In this document: positions 53,848 through 62,276 of the stretch, in pieces
Layout: every line of letters starts with the position of its first letter
Position numbering within the stretch: position 1 is the first letter of the stretch
Assembly: GCA_020634615.1 (NCBI GenBank)
Contig: JACKBI010000012.1
Span: 124,001 to 188,000 of the forward strand
DNA length: 64,000 nucleotides
Origin: Anaerolineales bacterium
GTDB taxonomy: Bacteria > Chloroflexota > Anaerolineae > JAAEKA01
Direction of reading: 5' to 3'
The notes under the pieces: generated by a model
What the model saw: the letters and a program-made list of their open reading frames with translations, nothing else
Databases searched by the model: none
What the model was told of the DNA's origin: nothing
Position numbers and translations under genes: made by a program

Positions 53848-55002
53848 TCAGATCCTCCCTTCGGCTCTGGCGTCGCCGGCAGGCACGACTGTGGCGTGCC
53901 CAAAGCCGTTGCTCGCGCCGGTTTTGTAACCTGCGCCGGCGGGTTGAGATACCAGCTTATCGATCTGCTGGCTGATCTCGTCTGGCAGCGGCACAACGCC
54001 CCCCAACCGGCCGTAGAAGTGGACCGGTGCTCGCCCGGCAACGGCAGCCTTGACGTCCAGCACCATCTGGCCGGCGTTCATCTCGACTACCAGGATTTGC
54101 TGTACGCGCTCGGCCAGTTCCAGCAGACGCTGCTCAGGAAATGGCCACAAGCTGATCGGCCGCAACAGTCCAACTTTGAGGCCGGCCCGCCGCGCTGACT
54201 GTACTACCGACGAACAGATGCGCCCCGCGGTGCCGAAGGCAACCATCAGCACTTCAGCATCGTCTGTCATGGTCTCTTGCCAGCGCAGCTCGTTACGCTG
54301 AATGCGCGCCAGCTTGCTTTGCAGCCCCAGGTTCATGCGCTCCAGCCCCTCGGCGTTCATGTGCAGCGAGGTCAGGATGCGACGCTCGCGGTCTTTTGCG
54401 CCGCGCAGCGCCCAGTCAGCTCGTTCCTCTTCGGTCATCACCGGCCTGGCAGGTGGCATCACTACCGGCTCCATCATCTGACCAATGGCGCCGTCGGCCA
54501 AAATGACGACCACGGTGCGGTAGGTTTCGGCCAGTTCGAAGGCGCCGTAAGTCAGGTCAACGGCCTCCTGAACGGTCGATGGGGCCAGCACGATCGGATG
54601 AAAATCACCGTGCCCCAGGGACTTGGTCATCTGGAAGTAGTCGCCCTGGCTCGGCATGATGTTGCCAAGGCCCGGCCCGCCGCGCATGATGTCCACCAGC
54701 ACGGCCGGGACCTCGGTGCCGGCGATGTAGCTCAGTCCTTCGGTCATCAAACTTATGCCGGGGCTGGACGATGAGCTGAGCACACGCACCCCGGCACAGG
54801 CTGCGCCGTAGACCATGTTGACCGCGGCCAGCTCGCTTTCAGCCTGCAGGAAGACGCGCCCCGGATACTTGGGTATCTCGCGCGCCATGTACTCCAGCAG
54901 CTCGGTCTGCGGCGTGATGGGGTAGCCGAAATAGGCCTCGACGCCTGCCCGCAGCGCGGCCTCAGCGATTGCTTCGTTGCCTTTCCATAGCTCCTTTGCC
55001 AT
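53848..55002 (-). CDS. 2-oxoacid:ferredoxin oxidoreductase, alpha subunit (VorB/KorA-like)
   Basis: The 384-aa protein begins KGNEAIAEAALRAGVEAYFG, then YPITPQTELLEYMAR, followed by QAESELAAVNMVYGAACAG, SSSPGISLMTEG and VDIMRGGPGLGNIMPSQGDY. The 'KGNxA' start and this run are closer to the 2-ketoisovalerate (Vor) group than to 2-oxoglutarate (Kor), so branched-chain 2-oxoacids are the likelier substrates; this is inference. AAAGGAGG precedes the ATG. Confidence 0.9.
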   Translation of the reverse strand: MAKELWKGNEAIAEAALRAGVEAYFGYPITPQTELLEYMAREIPKYPGRVFLQAESELAAVNMVYGAACAGVRVLSSSSSPGISLMTEGLSYIAGTEVPAVLVDIMRGGPGLGNIMPSQGDYFQMTKSLGHGDFHPIVLAPSTVQEAVDLTYGAFELAETYRTVVVILADGAIGQMMEPVVMPPARPVMTEEERADWALRGAKDRERRILTSLHMNAEGLERMNLGLQSKLARIQRNELRWQETMTDDAEVLMVAFGTAGRICSSVVQSARRAGLKVGLLRPISLWPFPEQRLLELAERVQQILVVEMNAGQMVLDVKAAVAGRAPVHFYGRLGGVVPLPDEISQQIDKLVSQPAGAGYKTGASNGFGHATVVPAGDARAEGRI

Positions 55003-55015
55003 TGTCTGCCTCCTT

Positions 55016-55288
55016 TCAGGCCGCTACAGCCTGTGAGATGGCAAATGATGCGCGGCCGGTTTTGACTACAGTTGGCAGGCGGAAAACGGTCAGCACTGCA
55101 TCCGGACAGATGACGGCGCACAGGCCGCATCCGGTGCATTTGCCGGCGGGATCAACCAGCACCGCTGGTTTGTAGCCGCGCGAGTTGAAGGAATCAGACA
55201 TCACCAACACGTCCTGGGGACAAACTGTGGTGCACAGTTCGCATCCCTTACAGCGGTCGGTTTCGACTACGATAGTACCTCGTGCCAT
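55016..55288 (-). CDS. Ferredoxin-type delta subunit, two [4Fe-4S] clusters
   Basis: The 90-aa protein has CKGCELCTTVCP and CTGCGLCAVICP, two typical cubane cluster sites. It hands electrons from the oxidoreductase to ferredoxin. GGAGGT lies upstream of ATG 55288. It is the first of the four subunit genes (delta-alpha-beta-gamma order), as in vorDABC and korDABC operons. Confidence 0.93.
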   Translation of the reverse strand: MARGTIVVETDRCKGCELCTTVCPQDVLVMSDSFNSRGYKPAVLVDPAGKCTGCGLCAVICPDAVLTVFRLPTVVKTGRASFAISQAVAA

Positions 55289-55363
55289 AACGTACCTCCA
55301 CGTCATTGTGGTTTGGCCGCGGCAGCCATTGCCGCGGCGTTAAGTTGAAAGCGCCGCCGATGT

Positions 55364-55804
55364 TCAGGATTCGGCGGCTTCCTCGCCCTGCTCCCTTTCC
55401 AGGAGCACGATCAGATAATCCAAAATGTCAGTTGTTGTGATGATACCGACCACCGCGCCATCCTGCACGACCGGCAAACCGCCGATCTTGTGCTGCCGCA
55501 ACAACCGGGCTGCGTCAAGCACCGGCGTATCGGGCGCAATCGTGATGGGATCGGCCGTCATGCAAGATTTGACCTTGATCGCTTCCAGCAAAAAATCGCT
55601 ATACCAGCGTTCGCGCAACACCAGGGGCGAGTTGGTCGCCTGACGCAGATCGCGATCTGTGACGATGCCGACCAGCCTGCCGTCCTCGATCACTGGCAGC
55701 CGTCGAAAGCCGCCTTCGCGCATCAAGGCAATCGCATCTCCGATGGAACTATCTGGTGTGATAGTTATCACCACGCCAGACATGATGTCTGCTGCAACGT
55801 TCAT
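55364..55804 (-). CDS. CBS-domain pair protein preceding the oxidoreductase operon
   Basis: The 146-aa protein consists of two CBS units (ADIMSGVVITITPDSS, FRRLPVIEDGRLVGIVTD; then CMTADPITIAPDTP, KIGGLPVVQDGAVVGIIT). ATG 55804 fits the normal CBS N-terminus; the extension to 55906 lies across the promoter. It is 75 nt upstream of the ferredoxin gene on the same strand and may adjust the oxidoreductase to adenylate levels. The operon would be CBS, delta, alpha, beta, gamma, Usp, aminotransferase. Confidence 0.9.
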   Translation of the reverse strand: MNVAADIMSGVVITITPDSSIGDAIALMREGGFRRLPVIEDGRLVGIVTDRDLRQATNSPLVLRERWYSDFLLEAIKVKSCMTADPITIAPDTPVLDAARLLRQHKIGGLPVVQDGAVVGIITTTDILDYLIVLLEREQGEEAAES

Positions 55805-55855
55805 CAAAATACTCGCCAATGGAAAAATTAGGGCAGACCCGGCCCTTTCAGCTTC

Positions 55856-55897
55856 ATTATAACCGGAACAGCTCGAGTCCAACATGACCAATGTCAT
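55856..55897 (-). promoter_or_regulatory. Promoter region of the CBS-oxidoreductase operon
   Basis: On the minus strand TATAAT (55856-55861) lies 15 nt from TTGGAC (55877-55882), a short spacer that often means activator dependence. Just upstream is a palindrome ATGAC-CAAT-GTCAT (55884-55897), a possible operator. Confidence 0.45.
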
Positions 55898-56004
55898 ATT
55901 GTGCACAGGTATCCAAACAGATGTGAGCCACCAGCACCCATGTCAAGCTGCTTCCGAGATCACCGGACCGGCTGGTTCGTCATTGAACCGAACACGCCGT
56001 TAAC

Positions 56005-56048
56005 GAAACGAGCGGCTCCGTGGTTGATGCCACGGAGCCGCTCGTTTC
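56005..56048 (-). terminator. Terminator of rex
   Basis: A perfect 19-bp stem (56005-56023 with 56030-56048) and 6-nt loop, ending in GTTTCGTT on the minus strand, lies 18 nt past the rex stop codon. Confidence 0.85.
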
Positions 56049-56066
56049 ATGCTGCCTGATCTTGAC

Positions 56067-56690
56067 TCAGCCAAGATAGTAGGTCAGATGCTGGAGGTGC
56101 ACTGCCGGGTCGATGTGCTCGACGCGGATGCCAGACGGCACCATCAATGAGATCGGTGCATAGTTAAGCAATGCCTTTACGCCAGCTTCCATGAGGGTGT
56201 TGGCAACGGGCTGGGCCTCTTCGGCGGGCACGGCGATGATGGCCATTTTCCAACCTACCTGCTTGACTCTTTCCGACAGAGTCACCACGTCTTCGACGAC
56301 CAGACCTTCGACAATTTCGCGGCCGATCTTGTCACCGCTTTTGTCGAACACAGCCGCGATATGGAACCCTCGTCCTGCGAAACCGCGGTAGTTGGCGAGA
56401 GCGTGGCCAAGGTCGCCGGCTCCGATCAGCACCACATCCCACATGCGATCCACGTGCAGAATCTGCTTGAGGTTGGCTTCCAGGTGGCGGATGTCGTAGC
56501 CAGTTCCTTGCTTGCCAAACTCACCGAAGTGCGAAAGGTCTTTGCGAATCTGGGCAGAGCTAATGCCCAGCCGGTCACCAAGTTCTTGCGACGAGGTGAT
56601 TTCACGATGTTCAGTTTTGAGGAATGTGAGCGCCCGCAAATAGATTGGTAAGCGGCCGACTACTATGTCGGGAACGGGCTTGTTGTCCAT
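56067..56690 (-). CDS. rex: Redox-sensing transcriptional repressor Rex
   Basis: The 207-aa protein is of standard Rex length. Residues about 1-80 are the winged helix (PIYLRALTFLKTE, ITSSQELGDRLGISSAQIRKDLSHFGEFGKQGTGY). Residues about 85-205 form the NADH-binding Rossmann domain (VVLIGAGDLGHALANYRGF, FDKSGDKIG, INYAP-like LLNYAPISL). Rex leaves DNA when NADH rises, opening fermentative and respiratory genes. AAGGAG precedes ATG 56690. A Rex-type operator lies over its own -35 box. Confidence 0.96.
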   Translation of the reverse strand: MDNKPVPDIVVGRLPIYLRALTFLKTEHREITSSQELGDRLGISSAQIRKDLSHFGEFGKQGTGYDIRHLEANLKQILHVDRMWDVVLIGAGDLGHALANYRGFAGRGFHIAAVFDKSGDKIGREIVEGLVVEDVVTLSERVKQVGWKMAIIAVPAEEAQPVANTLMEAGVKALLNYAPISLMVPSGIRVEHIDPAVHLQHLTYYLG

Positions 56691-56746
56691 AGCAAACTTT
56701 CTCCTTGAGCGTCCTTGTTCAAGACTTGTGAAGCGCCTTTCACGGC

Positions 56747-56775
56747 ATGATAACACGAGAGCTTTCTTTGTGCAA
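56747..56775 (-). promoter_or_regulatory. Promoter of rex
   Basis: On the minus strand TTGCAC (56770-56775), a 17-nt spacer and TATCAT (56747-56752). The -35 box is inside the Rex operator. Confidence 0.6.
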
Positions 56776-56785
56776 ACTTTGACAA
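56768..56785. promoter_or_regulatory. Rex operator (ROP box)
   Basis: TTGTGCAAACTTTGACAA matches the Rex consensus TTGTGAA-WWWW-TTCACAA at nearly all positions. It overlaps the -35 boxes of both divergent promoters, so Rex binding could shut off rex and the Yip1-type gene together. Confidence 0.7.
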
Positions 56786-56807
56786 AGGTCGTACGGCATG
56801 ATAAAAC
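56779..56807 (+). promoter_or_regulatory. Promoter of the Yip1-type gene
   Basis: TTGACA (56779-56784), a 17-nt spacer and TAAAAC (56802-56807), 42 nt before the start codon. The -35 box is covered by the Rex operator. Confidence 0.5.
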
Positions 56808-56849
56808 TTATCGTGCACAACCAGTGTCTCACAGGACGAGAACAAGCAT

Positions 56850-57605
56850 ATGGAAGAAACATCTCCCGTACAAAGATCACTCCTCTCGCTGTTGATCGGG
56901 ATTATCGACCGGCCGCGCAGCACTTTTGCGCAACTACTGGCTTTTCCCCGTTGGAAATGGGTAATGCCCGCTATACTGGTGCTGCTGGCAACCGTGATCC
57001 TGTTGGTGGTCAGCGCGCAACTGTTGGCAGAGCAAGCCGCGCAGCAGCAAGCGGTGGCCTTTTCTCGAATACAAGGCCAGCTTGAAAGCATGACTGAGGC
57101 GCAACGCGAACAGGTGCGCCAACAGATGAGCATGTTTAGCACACCGCTGGCGGTCGCGGCTGCAGAATTTGCAAGGCGCGCTGTGGGGATGTTCGTCGGC
57201 TGGGCTATTGGCACGCTGATCATCTATTTTGGTCTGGTGATCGGTGGACTTGAGATCGGTTTTGGCGCTCTCTTCAGCGCCTATACATGGACCTCGTTGC
57301 CGTTTGTCGTGCGCGACCTTGTGGATGCGGCGTACGTAGCGATCAGTGGTACATTGCGCGTCAATCCGGGCCTGAGCTATTTTCTCTCAACGGGCGACAC
57401 GCTGTCCGACGCTCGCAACCCGCTGTGGGTCGCCAGCGGCCAGATCGATCTGTTCTTTCTGTGGCACGTCATTCTCGTTTACGCGCTGATCCGCGCGGCC
57501 CGTCCAAAGGGTGGCGCAGTTGGCCTGACTCTGGTCTACACGCTGGTGTATCTCGCGCTGCGCTTGCTGCCGGCTCTGCTGGCAGCCCGGTTGTCTTTCG
57601 GTTAA
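56850..57605 (+). CDS. Yip1-family membrane protein
   Basis: The 251-aa protein has five predicted membrane spans. The N-terminal segment LLSLLIGIIDRPRSTFAQLLAFPRWKW is the usual entry of the Yip1 domain, followed by a long helical loop (about 65-95) and four C-terminal spans. The start of spans 2-5 is near residue 105. Molecular role unknown in bacteria. Divergent from rex with a shared operator, so it may respond to the NADH/NAD ratio. Confidence 0.82.
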   Translation: MEETSPVQRSLLSLLIGIIDRPRSTFAQLLAFPRWKWVMPAILVLLATVILLVVSAQLLAEQAAQQQAVAFSRIQGQLESMTEAQREQVRQQMSMFSTPLAVAAAEFARRAVGMFVGWAIGTLIIYFGLVIGGLEIGFGALFSAYTWTSLPFVVRDLVDAAYVAISGTLRVNPGLSYFLSTGDTLSDARNPLWVASGQIDLFFLWHVILVYALIRAARPKGGAVGLTLVYTLVYLALRLLPALLAARLSFG

Positions 57606-57892
57606 GAGACCGTTTGAAGCGTGGCGTGGGAGGACTTCGGCAGCCGCCGATGACTCGTCACCACTGACCTCTAACGGCTGGAATTCCCGCTGGTTGTTGG
57701 TCTGGCGACTTCGGAAGTTTGATTGGATGGTCTCTAAGTCGGCGCGCAACGTGACGAATCCCACTGATTGGCAGCGCAGGACGCGGTACAATGTTCAGAA
57801 GCGCACAACCAAAATAGAGTTTTGCCATACCAGTATATGATCGGTAACCTCCGATGCCCGCTTCAGCAGCCTGAAAAAGAAAAGAATGTACC
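57606..57892. other. Intergenic region, no gene seen
   Basis: No coding sequence stands out. AGAGACC (57605-57611) can pair with GGTCTCT (57729-57735), enclosing several small hairpins. A TACAAT at about 57787 could be a -10 box for the adaptor gene. Confidence 0.35.
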
Positions 57893-59359
57893 ATGCGACG
57901 AACAGCCATCATCCTAGTTATCCTGGCCGTTGTGATTGGCGGAAGCCTTGTGCTGTACCGCTATACAAGCCAGGCCAAAGAACCGCCCGCTCCTGACTAC
58001 GAGACCATCACTGCTGAAAAGGGCAACCTGATTTCAACCGTCAGCGCCACCGGTTCCATCGAACCGGAGGACGAGGTAGCGCTGCTCTTCCGCGGCGCCA
58101 GCCGCGTGGCCGAGGTGCTGGTCAAAGAAGGCGATCAGGTCGCGGTCGATCAGGTGCTAGCGCGTCTGGACACCACCGACATCTCACTGGCCATGGCCCA
58201 GGCTGAAACCAACCTGGCCATCAGCCAGGCGCAACTCGAAAAGCTAAAGACGCCGTCTGCCGATGTCGACATTACGGCAGCCCAGGCAGCGGTCACCAGC
58301 GCCGAAGCGGCCGCCGACAGCGCACGCTCGGCCCTGGCTAGTGCTCAGGCCAGTTACAACGATCTCGTTAACGGCCCGTCGGCTGACGAGTTGCAAGCGG
58401 CCCAGGCCACGCTGGAGCGTGCCCGCATCGTTCGTGACCAGGCACAATCAGCCTATGACCAGGTGGCCAACCAGCCCAACGTCGGCATGTTGCCTCAGTC
58501 GGCGCAATTGCAGCAGGCAACCGTTGACTATGAGACCGCCGCGGCCAATTATCGCATCACGACCGCCAAACCGAAGGCAAGCCAGCTTGCCGCGGCGCGC
58601 GCTCAGATCGCGCAGGCCGAGGCATCCGTCGCGCAGTCTGAAGCATCGCTGGCCAACGCGCAGTCCAGCCTCGACCGGCTCCAGCGCGGTCCGGCGGAAC
58701 AGGATCTGGCCATCTCTGAAGCGCAGGTGCGCCAGAGCGAGTTGGCCATTGCCCAGTCGCGGCTGAACGAAAGCAACAGCGAGTTGGTGAGCCCCATCAG
58801 CGGCGTTGCTACCTCAGTCAACATCGGGATCGGTGAGTTGCCGCCTGCGGGCCAGCCTGCCGTCGTGATAACCGACCTGTCCCGTTTCCATCTCGACATT
58901 CTTGTAGACGAGATCGATATTGCCAAACTCTCTGAGGGGCAGCCCGTCAGCATCACCCTGGATGCCTTGCCCGACGCCGTCATCGGTGGCCACATCGACC
59001 GGATCTCGCCGACCCCTGTCAGCAGCACCGGCATCACCTCGTACAAAGTCACGGTAGTCGTGGATGAAACAAATGCCGCGTTGCGCAGCGGCTTGAGCGC
59101 CACGGCCAGCATCACCACCGATGAGCTGCGCGATATCGTACTTTTGCCCAACCGTGCGATCCAGATCGATCGCTCTTCCGGGCGCGCCCTTGTCGAAAAG
59201 ATCGTCAATGGCGTACCCACCACCACCGAGGTTCAGTTGGGATCGCGCAACGAACAGTACAGCCAGATACTCAGCGGCGTCGAGGCCGGCGATGAACTGG
59301 CGATCCGCAGCGGCGGCGGCTTGGATCAACTGCGCTCGACCATGTTCGGTGGGGGATAA
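57893..59359 (+). CDS. Efflux periplasmic adaptor-like protein (HlyD/MacA family)
   Basis: The 488-aa protein starts with a membrane anchor (IILVILAVVIGGSLVLY). Residues about 40-80 and 300-340 form the split lipoyl domain (VSATGSIEPEDEVALLFRG; ELVSPISGVATSVNIG), with a long Ala/Gln-rich coiled-coil hairpin (about 95-295) between. The beta-barrel and membrane-proximal domains follow. It is an adaptor of a MacAB-type or related exporter. The ATPase gene follows directly, but no permease gene does. Confidence 0.88.
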   Translation: MRRTAIILVILAVVIGGSLVLYRYTSQAKEPPAPDYETITAEKGNLISTVSATGSIEPEDEVALLFRGASRVAEVLVKEGDQVAVDQVLARLDTTDISLAMAQAETNLAISQAQLEKLKTPSADVDITAAQAAVTSAEAAADSARSALASAQASYNDLVNGPSADELQAAQATLERARIVRDQAQSAYDQVANQPNVGMLPQSAQLQQATVDYETAAANYRITTAKPKASQLAAARAQIAQAEASVAQSEASLANAQSSLDRLQRGPAEQDLAISEAQVRQSELAIAQSRLNESNSELVSPISGVATSVNIGIGELPPAGQPAVVITDLSRFHLDILVDEIDIAKLSEGQPVSITLDALPDAVIGGHIDRISPTPVSSTGITSYKVTVVVDETNAALRSGLSATASITTDELRDIVLLPNRAIQIDRSSGRALVEKIVNGVPTTTEVQLGSRNEQYSQILSGVEAGDELAIRSGGGLDQLRSTMFGGG

Positions 59360-59360
59360 T

Positions 59361-60128
<768 letters not shown>

Positions 60129-60186
60129 GTCTGGTTACCAACTGGCCGGCTCGCATGGTACAAGCGTCACGCTGGTCTGGAATCAT

Positions 60187-60215
60187 TTGACAGCCCCTTT
60201 GGCCGGGCGTATAAT
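60187..60215 (+). promoter_or_regulatory. Consensus promoter of tRNA-Val
   Basis: Perfect TTGACA (60187-60192), a 17-nt spacer and perfect TATAAT (60210-60215), 23 nt before the tRNA. Confidence 0.9.
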
Positions 60216-60238
60216 GCCGCACAGCGTCAACATACGAC

Positions 60239-60312
60239 GGGCGAGTAGCTCAGCTGGTTAGAGCGCTTCCCTTACAAGGAAGAAGTCACAGGTTCGAGTC
60301 CTGTTTCGCCCA
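60239..60312 (+). tRNA. tRNA-Val (anticodon UAC)
   Basis: The 74-nt sequence folds into a full cloverleaf: acceptor GGGCGAG with TTCGCCC (one wobble), anticodon stem CTTCC/GGAAG with loop CTTACAA, and T-arm ACAGG-TTCGAGT-CCTGT. The anticodon TAC reads valine codons. The CCA end is not encoded. Confidence 0.97.
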
Positions 60313-60372
60313 CACGTTTAAGGCAGGCCGTCGGCTTCAAAGGTCGGTGGCCTTTTCATTGGAGAACCACCT

Positions 60373-61755
60373 GTGTCAACCGCCGAGCTGCGCAACCTAC
60401 CCAGCATCGACCGGCTTTTGCAAGCCGAGGTCGTTGTTCAGGCGCGCCAGCAATTCGGCCAGGAGTTGACCCTGCAGACGGCCCGCGAATTGCTTGAGGC
60501 GGTGCGGTCAGACATAATCGCCACCGACGCGACCTGCCCCAGTCTGCCTGAACTGGCATTGACGCTGGTCGAGCAACTGCAACTCCTCTCCCGCCCGACC
60601 CTGCGACCGGTCATCAACGCCACCGGCGTCATCATCCATACCAATCTGGGACGCGCCTTACTGAGCGATGAAGCACGGGCTGCCATGGATTCAGCCGGCG
60701 CCGGATACAGCAACCTCGAATATGAGCTGGAGGCTGGGCAGCGCGGCTCGCGCTATGTCCATGCGGTTGACCTGTTGCGCCGTCTCACCGGGGCGGAGGA
60801 TGCGTTGGTAGTCAACAACAACGCATCGGCCGTGCTGCTCTGCCTGATGGCGCTGGCGCGCGACCGCGAGGTGATCATTTCGCGCGGACAGTTAGTGGAG
60901 ATCGGCGGCGGCTTTCGCATCCCCGACGTGTTGCAGACCAGCGGCGCCCGCCTGGTGGAGGTGGGCACGACCAACCGCACTCATCTGGCCGACTACGTCG
61001 ATGCCATCGGCCCGGCAACCGCCGCGCTGCTGCGCGTTCACAGCTCCAACTTTCGGCAGGTCGGTTTCACGGCCGAGGTCAGTCTGGCAGATCTCGTCGC
61101 GCTGGGTCGCGAGCATGGTCTGCCGGTGGTCGATGACCTGGGCAGTGGCACCCTGCTGGATACGACCACCTACGGGCTTGGCTACGAGCCGCGCGTGCAG
61201 GACAGCGTGCAAGCCGGTGCGACCCTGGTCACATTCAGCGGGGACAAACTGCTGGGTGGACCGCAAGCGGGCCTGATCGTTGGCAGCAGTGAGACTATCG
61301 CCCGGCTGCGCCGCCACCCACTGACGCGCGCCCTACGCGTCGACAAGACGACTCTGGCAGCGCTGGCGGCGACATTGACCCATTATCTGCGCGGCGAAGC
61401 CACCGCCAAGCTACCGGTCTGGCGAATGATCGCCGCGTCGGGCGATGCACTGGCGGCACGCGCGACTGAGTGGACCGCTGCGTTGCGGGCTGCCGGCGTC
61501 TCGGCCGAGGTGTGGCCGGGTGAATCGACCGTGGGGGGTGGTTCGCTGCCTGGCGAGACCTTGCCGACCAGCTTGCTGGCCTTGCCAGGCCTGCCGCCCG
61601 ACCGGCTGGCCGGCCTGTTGCGCGCTGGAGACCCGCCGGTGATTGCCAGAATCACCCGCGACACGCTGGTGCTGGACCCGCGCACCGTGGCGGCCGTAGA
61701 CGAGGAAACACTGCTGCGGCAGGTGATCCGGGCGGCGACAGATCAGAACACGTAG
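60373..61755 (+). CDS. selA: L-seryl-tRNA(Sec) selenium transferase
   Basis: The 460-aa protein has an N-terminal tRNA-binding domain (SIDRLLQAEVVVQARQQFGQ) and the fold type I core with RPVINATGVIIHTNLGRALL, NLEYELEAGQRGSRY, VVNNNASAVLLCL, VDDLGSGTLLD and PLP lysine K292 in FSGDKLLGGPQAG. It converts Ser-tRNA(Sec) to Sec-tRNA(Sec), so the organism should make selenoproteins. The start is GTG with GGAG upstream. No selB, selD or tRNA-Sec is seen in the window. Confidence 0.95.
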   Translation: MSTAELRNLPSIDRLLQAEVVVQARQQFGQELTLQTARELLEAVRSDIIATDATCPSLPELALTLVEQLQLLSRPTLRPVINATGVIIHTNLGRALLSDEARAAMDSAGAGYSNLEYELEAGQRGSRYVHAVDLLRRLTGAEDALVVNNNASAVLLCLMALARDREVIISRGQLVEIGGGFRIPDVLQTSGARLVEVGTTNRTHLADYVDAIGPATAALLRVHSSNFRQVGFTAEVSLADLVALGREHGLPVVDDLGSGTLLDTTTYGLGYEPRVQDSVQAGATLVTFSGDKLLGGPQAGLIVGSSETIARLRRHPLTRALRVDKTTLAALAATLTHYLRGEATAKLPVWRMIAASGDALAARATEWTAALRAAGVSAEVWPGESTVGGGSLPGETLPTSLLALPGLPPDRLAGLLRAGDPPVIARITRDTLVLDPRTVAAVDEETLLRQVIRAATDQNT

Positions 61756-61818
61756 CGCAGCTACCCGGGCTGGAATGGTGGCTTGCCACAGACCGGGTAG
61801 AACTCGAGAACGTGCACT

Positions 61819-61843
61819 GCTCGGGCCGGTCTCCGACCGAGCC
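61819..61843. repeat. GGCCGGTCTCCGACC single palindrome (family B, copy 4)
   Basis: GCTCGGGCCGGTCTCCGACC followed by GAGCC is one arm type of the family B repeats with internal symmetry, 20 nt upstream of the DUF126 gene. Confidence 0.7.
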
Positions 61844-61862
61844 TTACCGAGGACTAGACAAC

Positions 61863-62276
61863 ATGGAATCGACGACACGCATGCAAGGTCGGGTTATCAA
61901 AAGCGGTAAAGCGGCCGGTCGCGCGCTGGTCTCGCCCGAACCGATCGGCTTTCTGGGTGGTGTTGACCCTGACACAGGCGTGGTGGTGGAGCCAAATCAT
62001 CCACTGAACGGGCAGTCGGTGGCCGGCCGCGTGCTGGTTTTCCCCACCGGCAAGGGCAGCACCGTCGGTTCCTACACGATTTTGCGGCTGGCGCGCAACG
62101 GTGTGGCGCCGGCCGCGATGCTCAACGCACAAAGCGAGGCGATCGTCGCGGTTGGAGCGATCATCGCCGACATTCCCATGGTCGACCAGCTTGCCATCCA
62201 GTTCATCAGTGACGGCGATTGGGTGGTGGTGGATGGTGACGCGGTGGAGGTTTATGACCAGTCAACCGTTGCCTGA
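61863..62276 (+). CDS. DUF126 swivel-domain protein (phosphomevalonate dehydratase small subunit-like)
   Basis: The 137-aa protein is a single aconitase-X swivel domain: GRVIKSGKAAGRALVSPEPI, FLGGVDPDTGVV, HPLNGQSVAGRVLVFPTGKG and STVGSYTILRLARNGVAP. In archaea the small (DUF126) and large (aconitase X) subunits dehydrate mevalonate 5-phosphate in a modified mevalonate pathway; other AcnX enzymes act on hydroxyproline. Overlap with the isopentenyl phosphate kinase gene favours the mevalonate role. The large subunit is not in the window. GAGGA precedes ATG 61863. Confidence 0.82.
   Translation: MESTTRMQGRVIKSGKAAGRALVSPEPIGFLGGVDPDTGVVVEPNHPLNGQSVAGRVLVFPTGKGSTVGSYTILRLARNGVAPAAMLNAQSEAIVAVGAIIADIPMVDQLAIQFISDGDWVVVDGDAVEVYDQSTVA

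Noticed and set aside
55896..55906. TTGTGCACAGG as a Rex half-site before the oxidoreductase operon
   Set aside because: Only one half-site is present, so Rex control of this operon is not supported by sequence.
56727..56746. Second Rex-like site TTGTGAAGCGCCTTTCACGG
   Set aside because: The half-sites are separated by 6 rather than 4 nt and the right half is incomplete; at best a weak secondary site.
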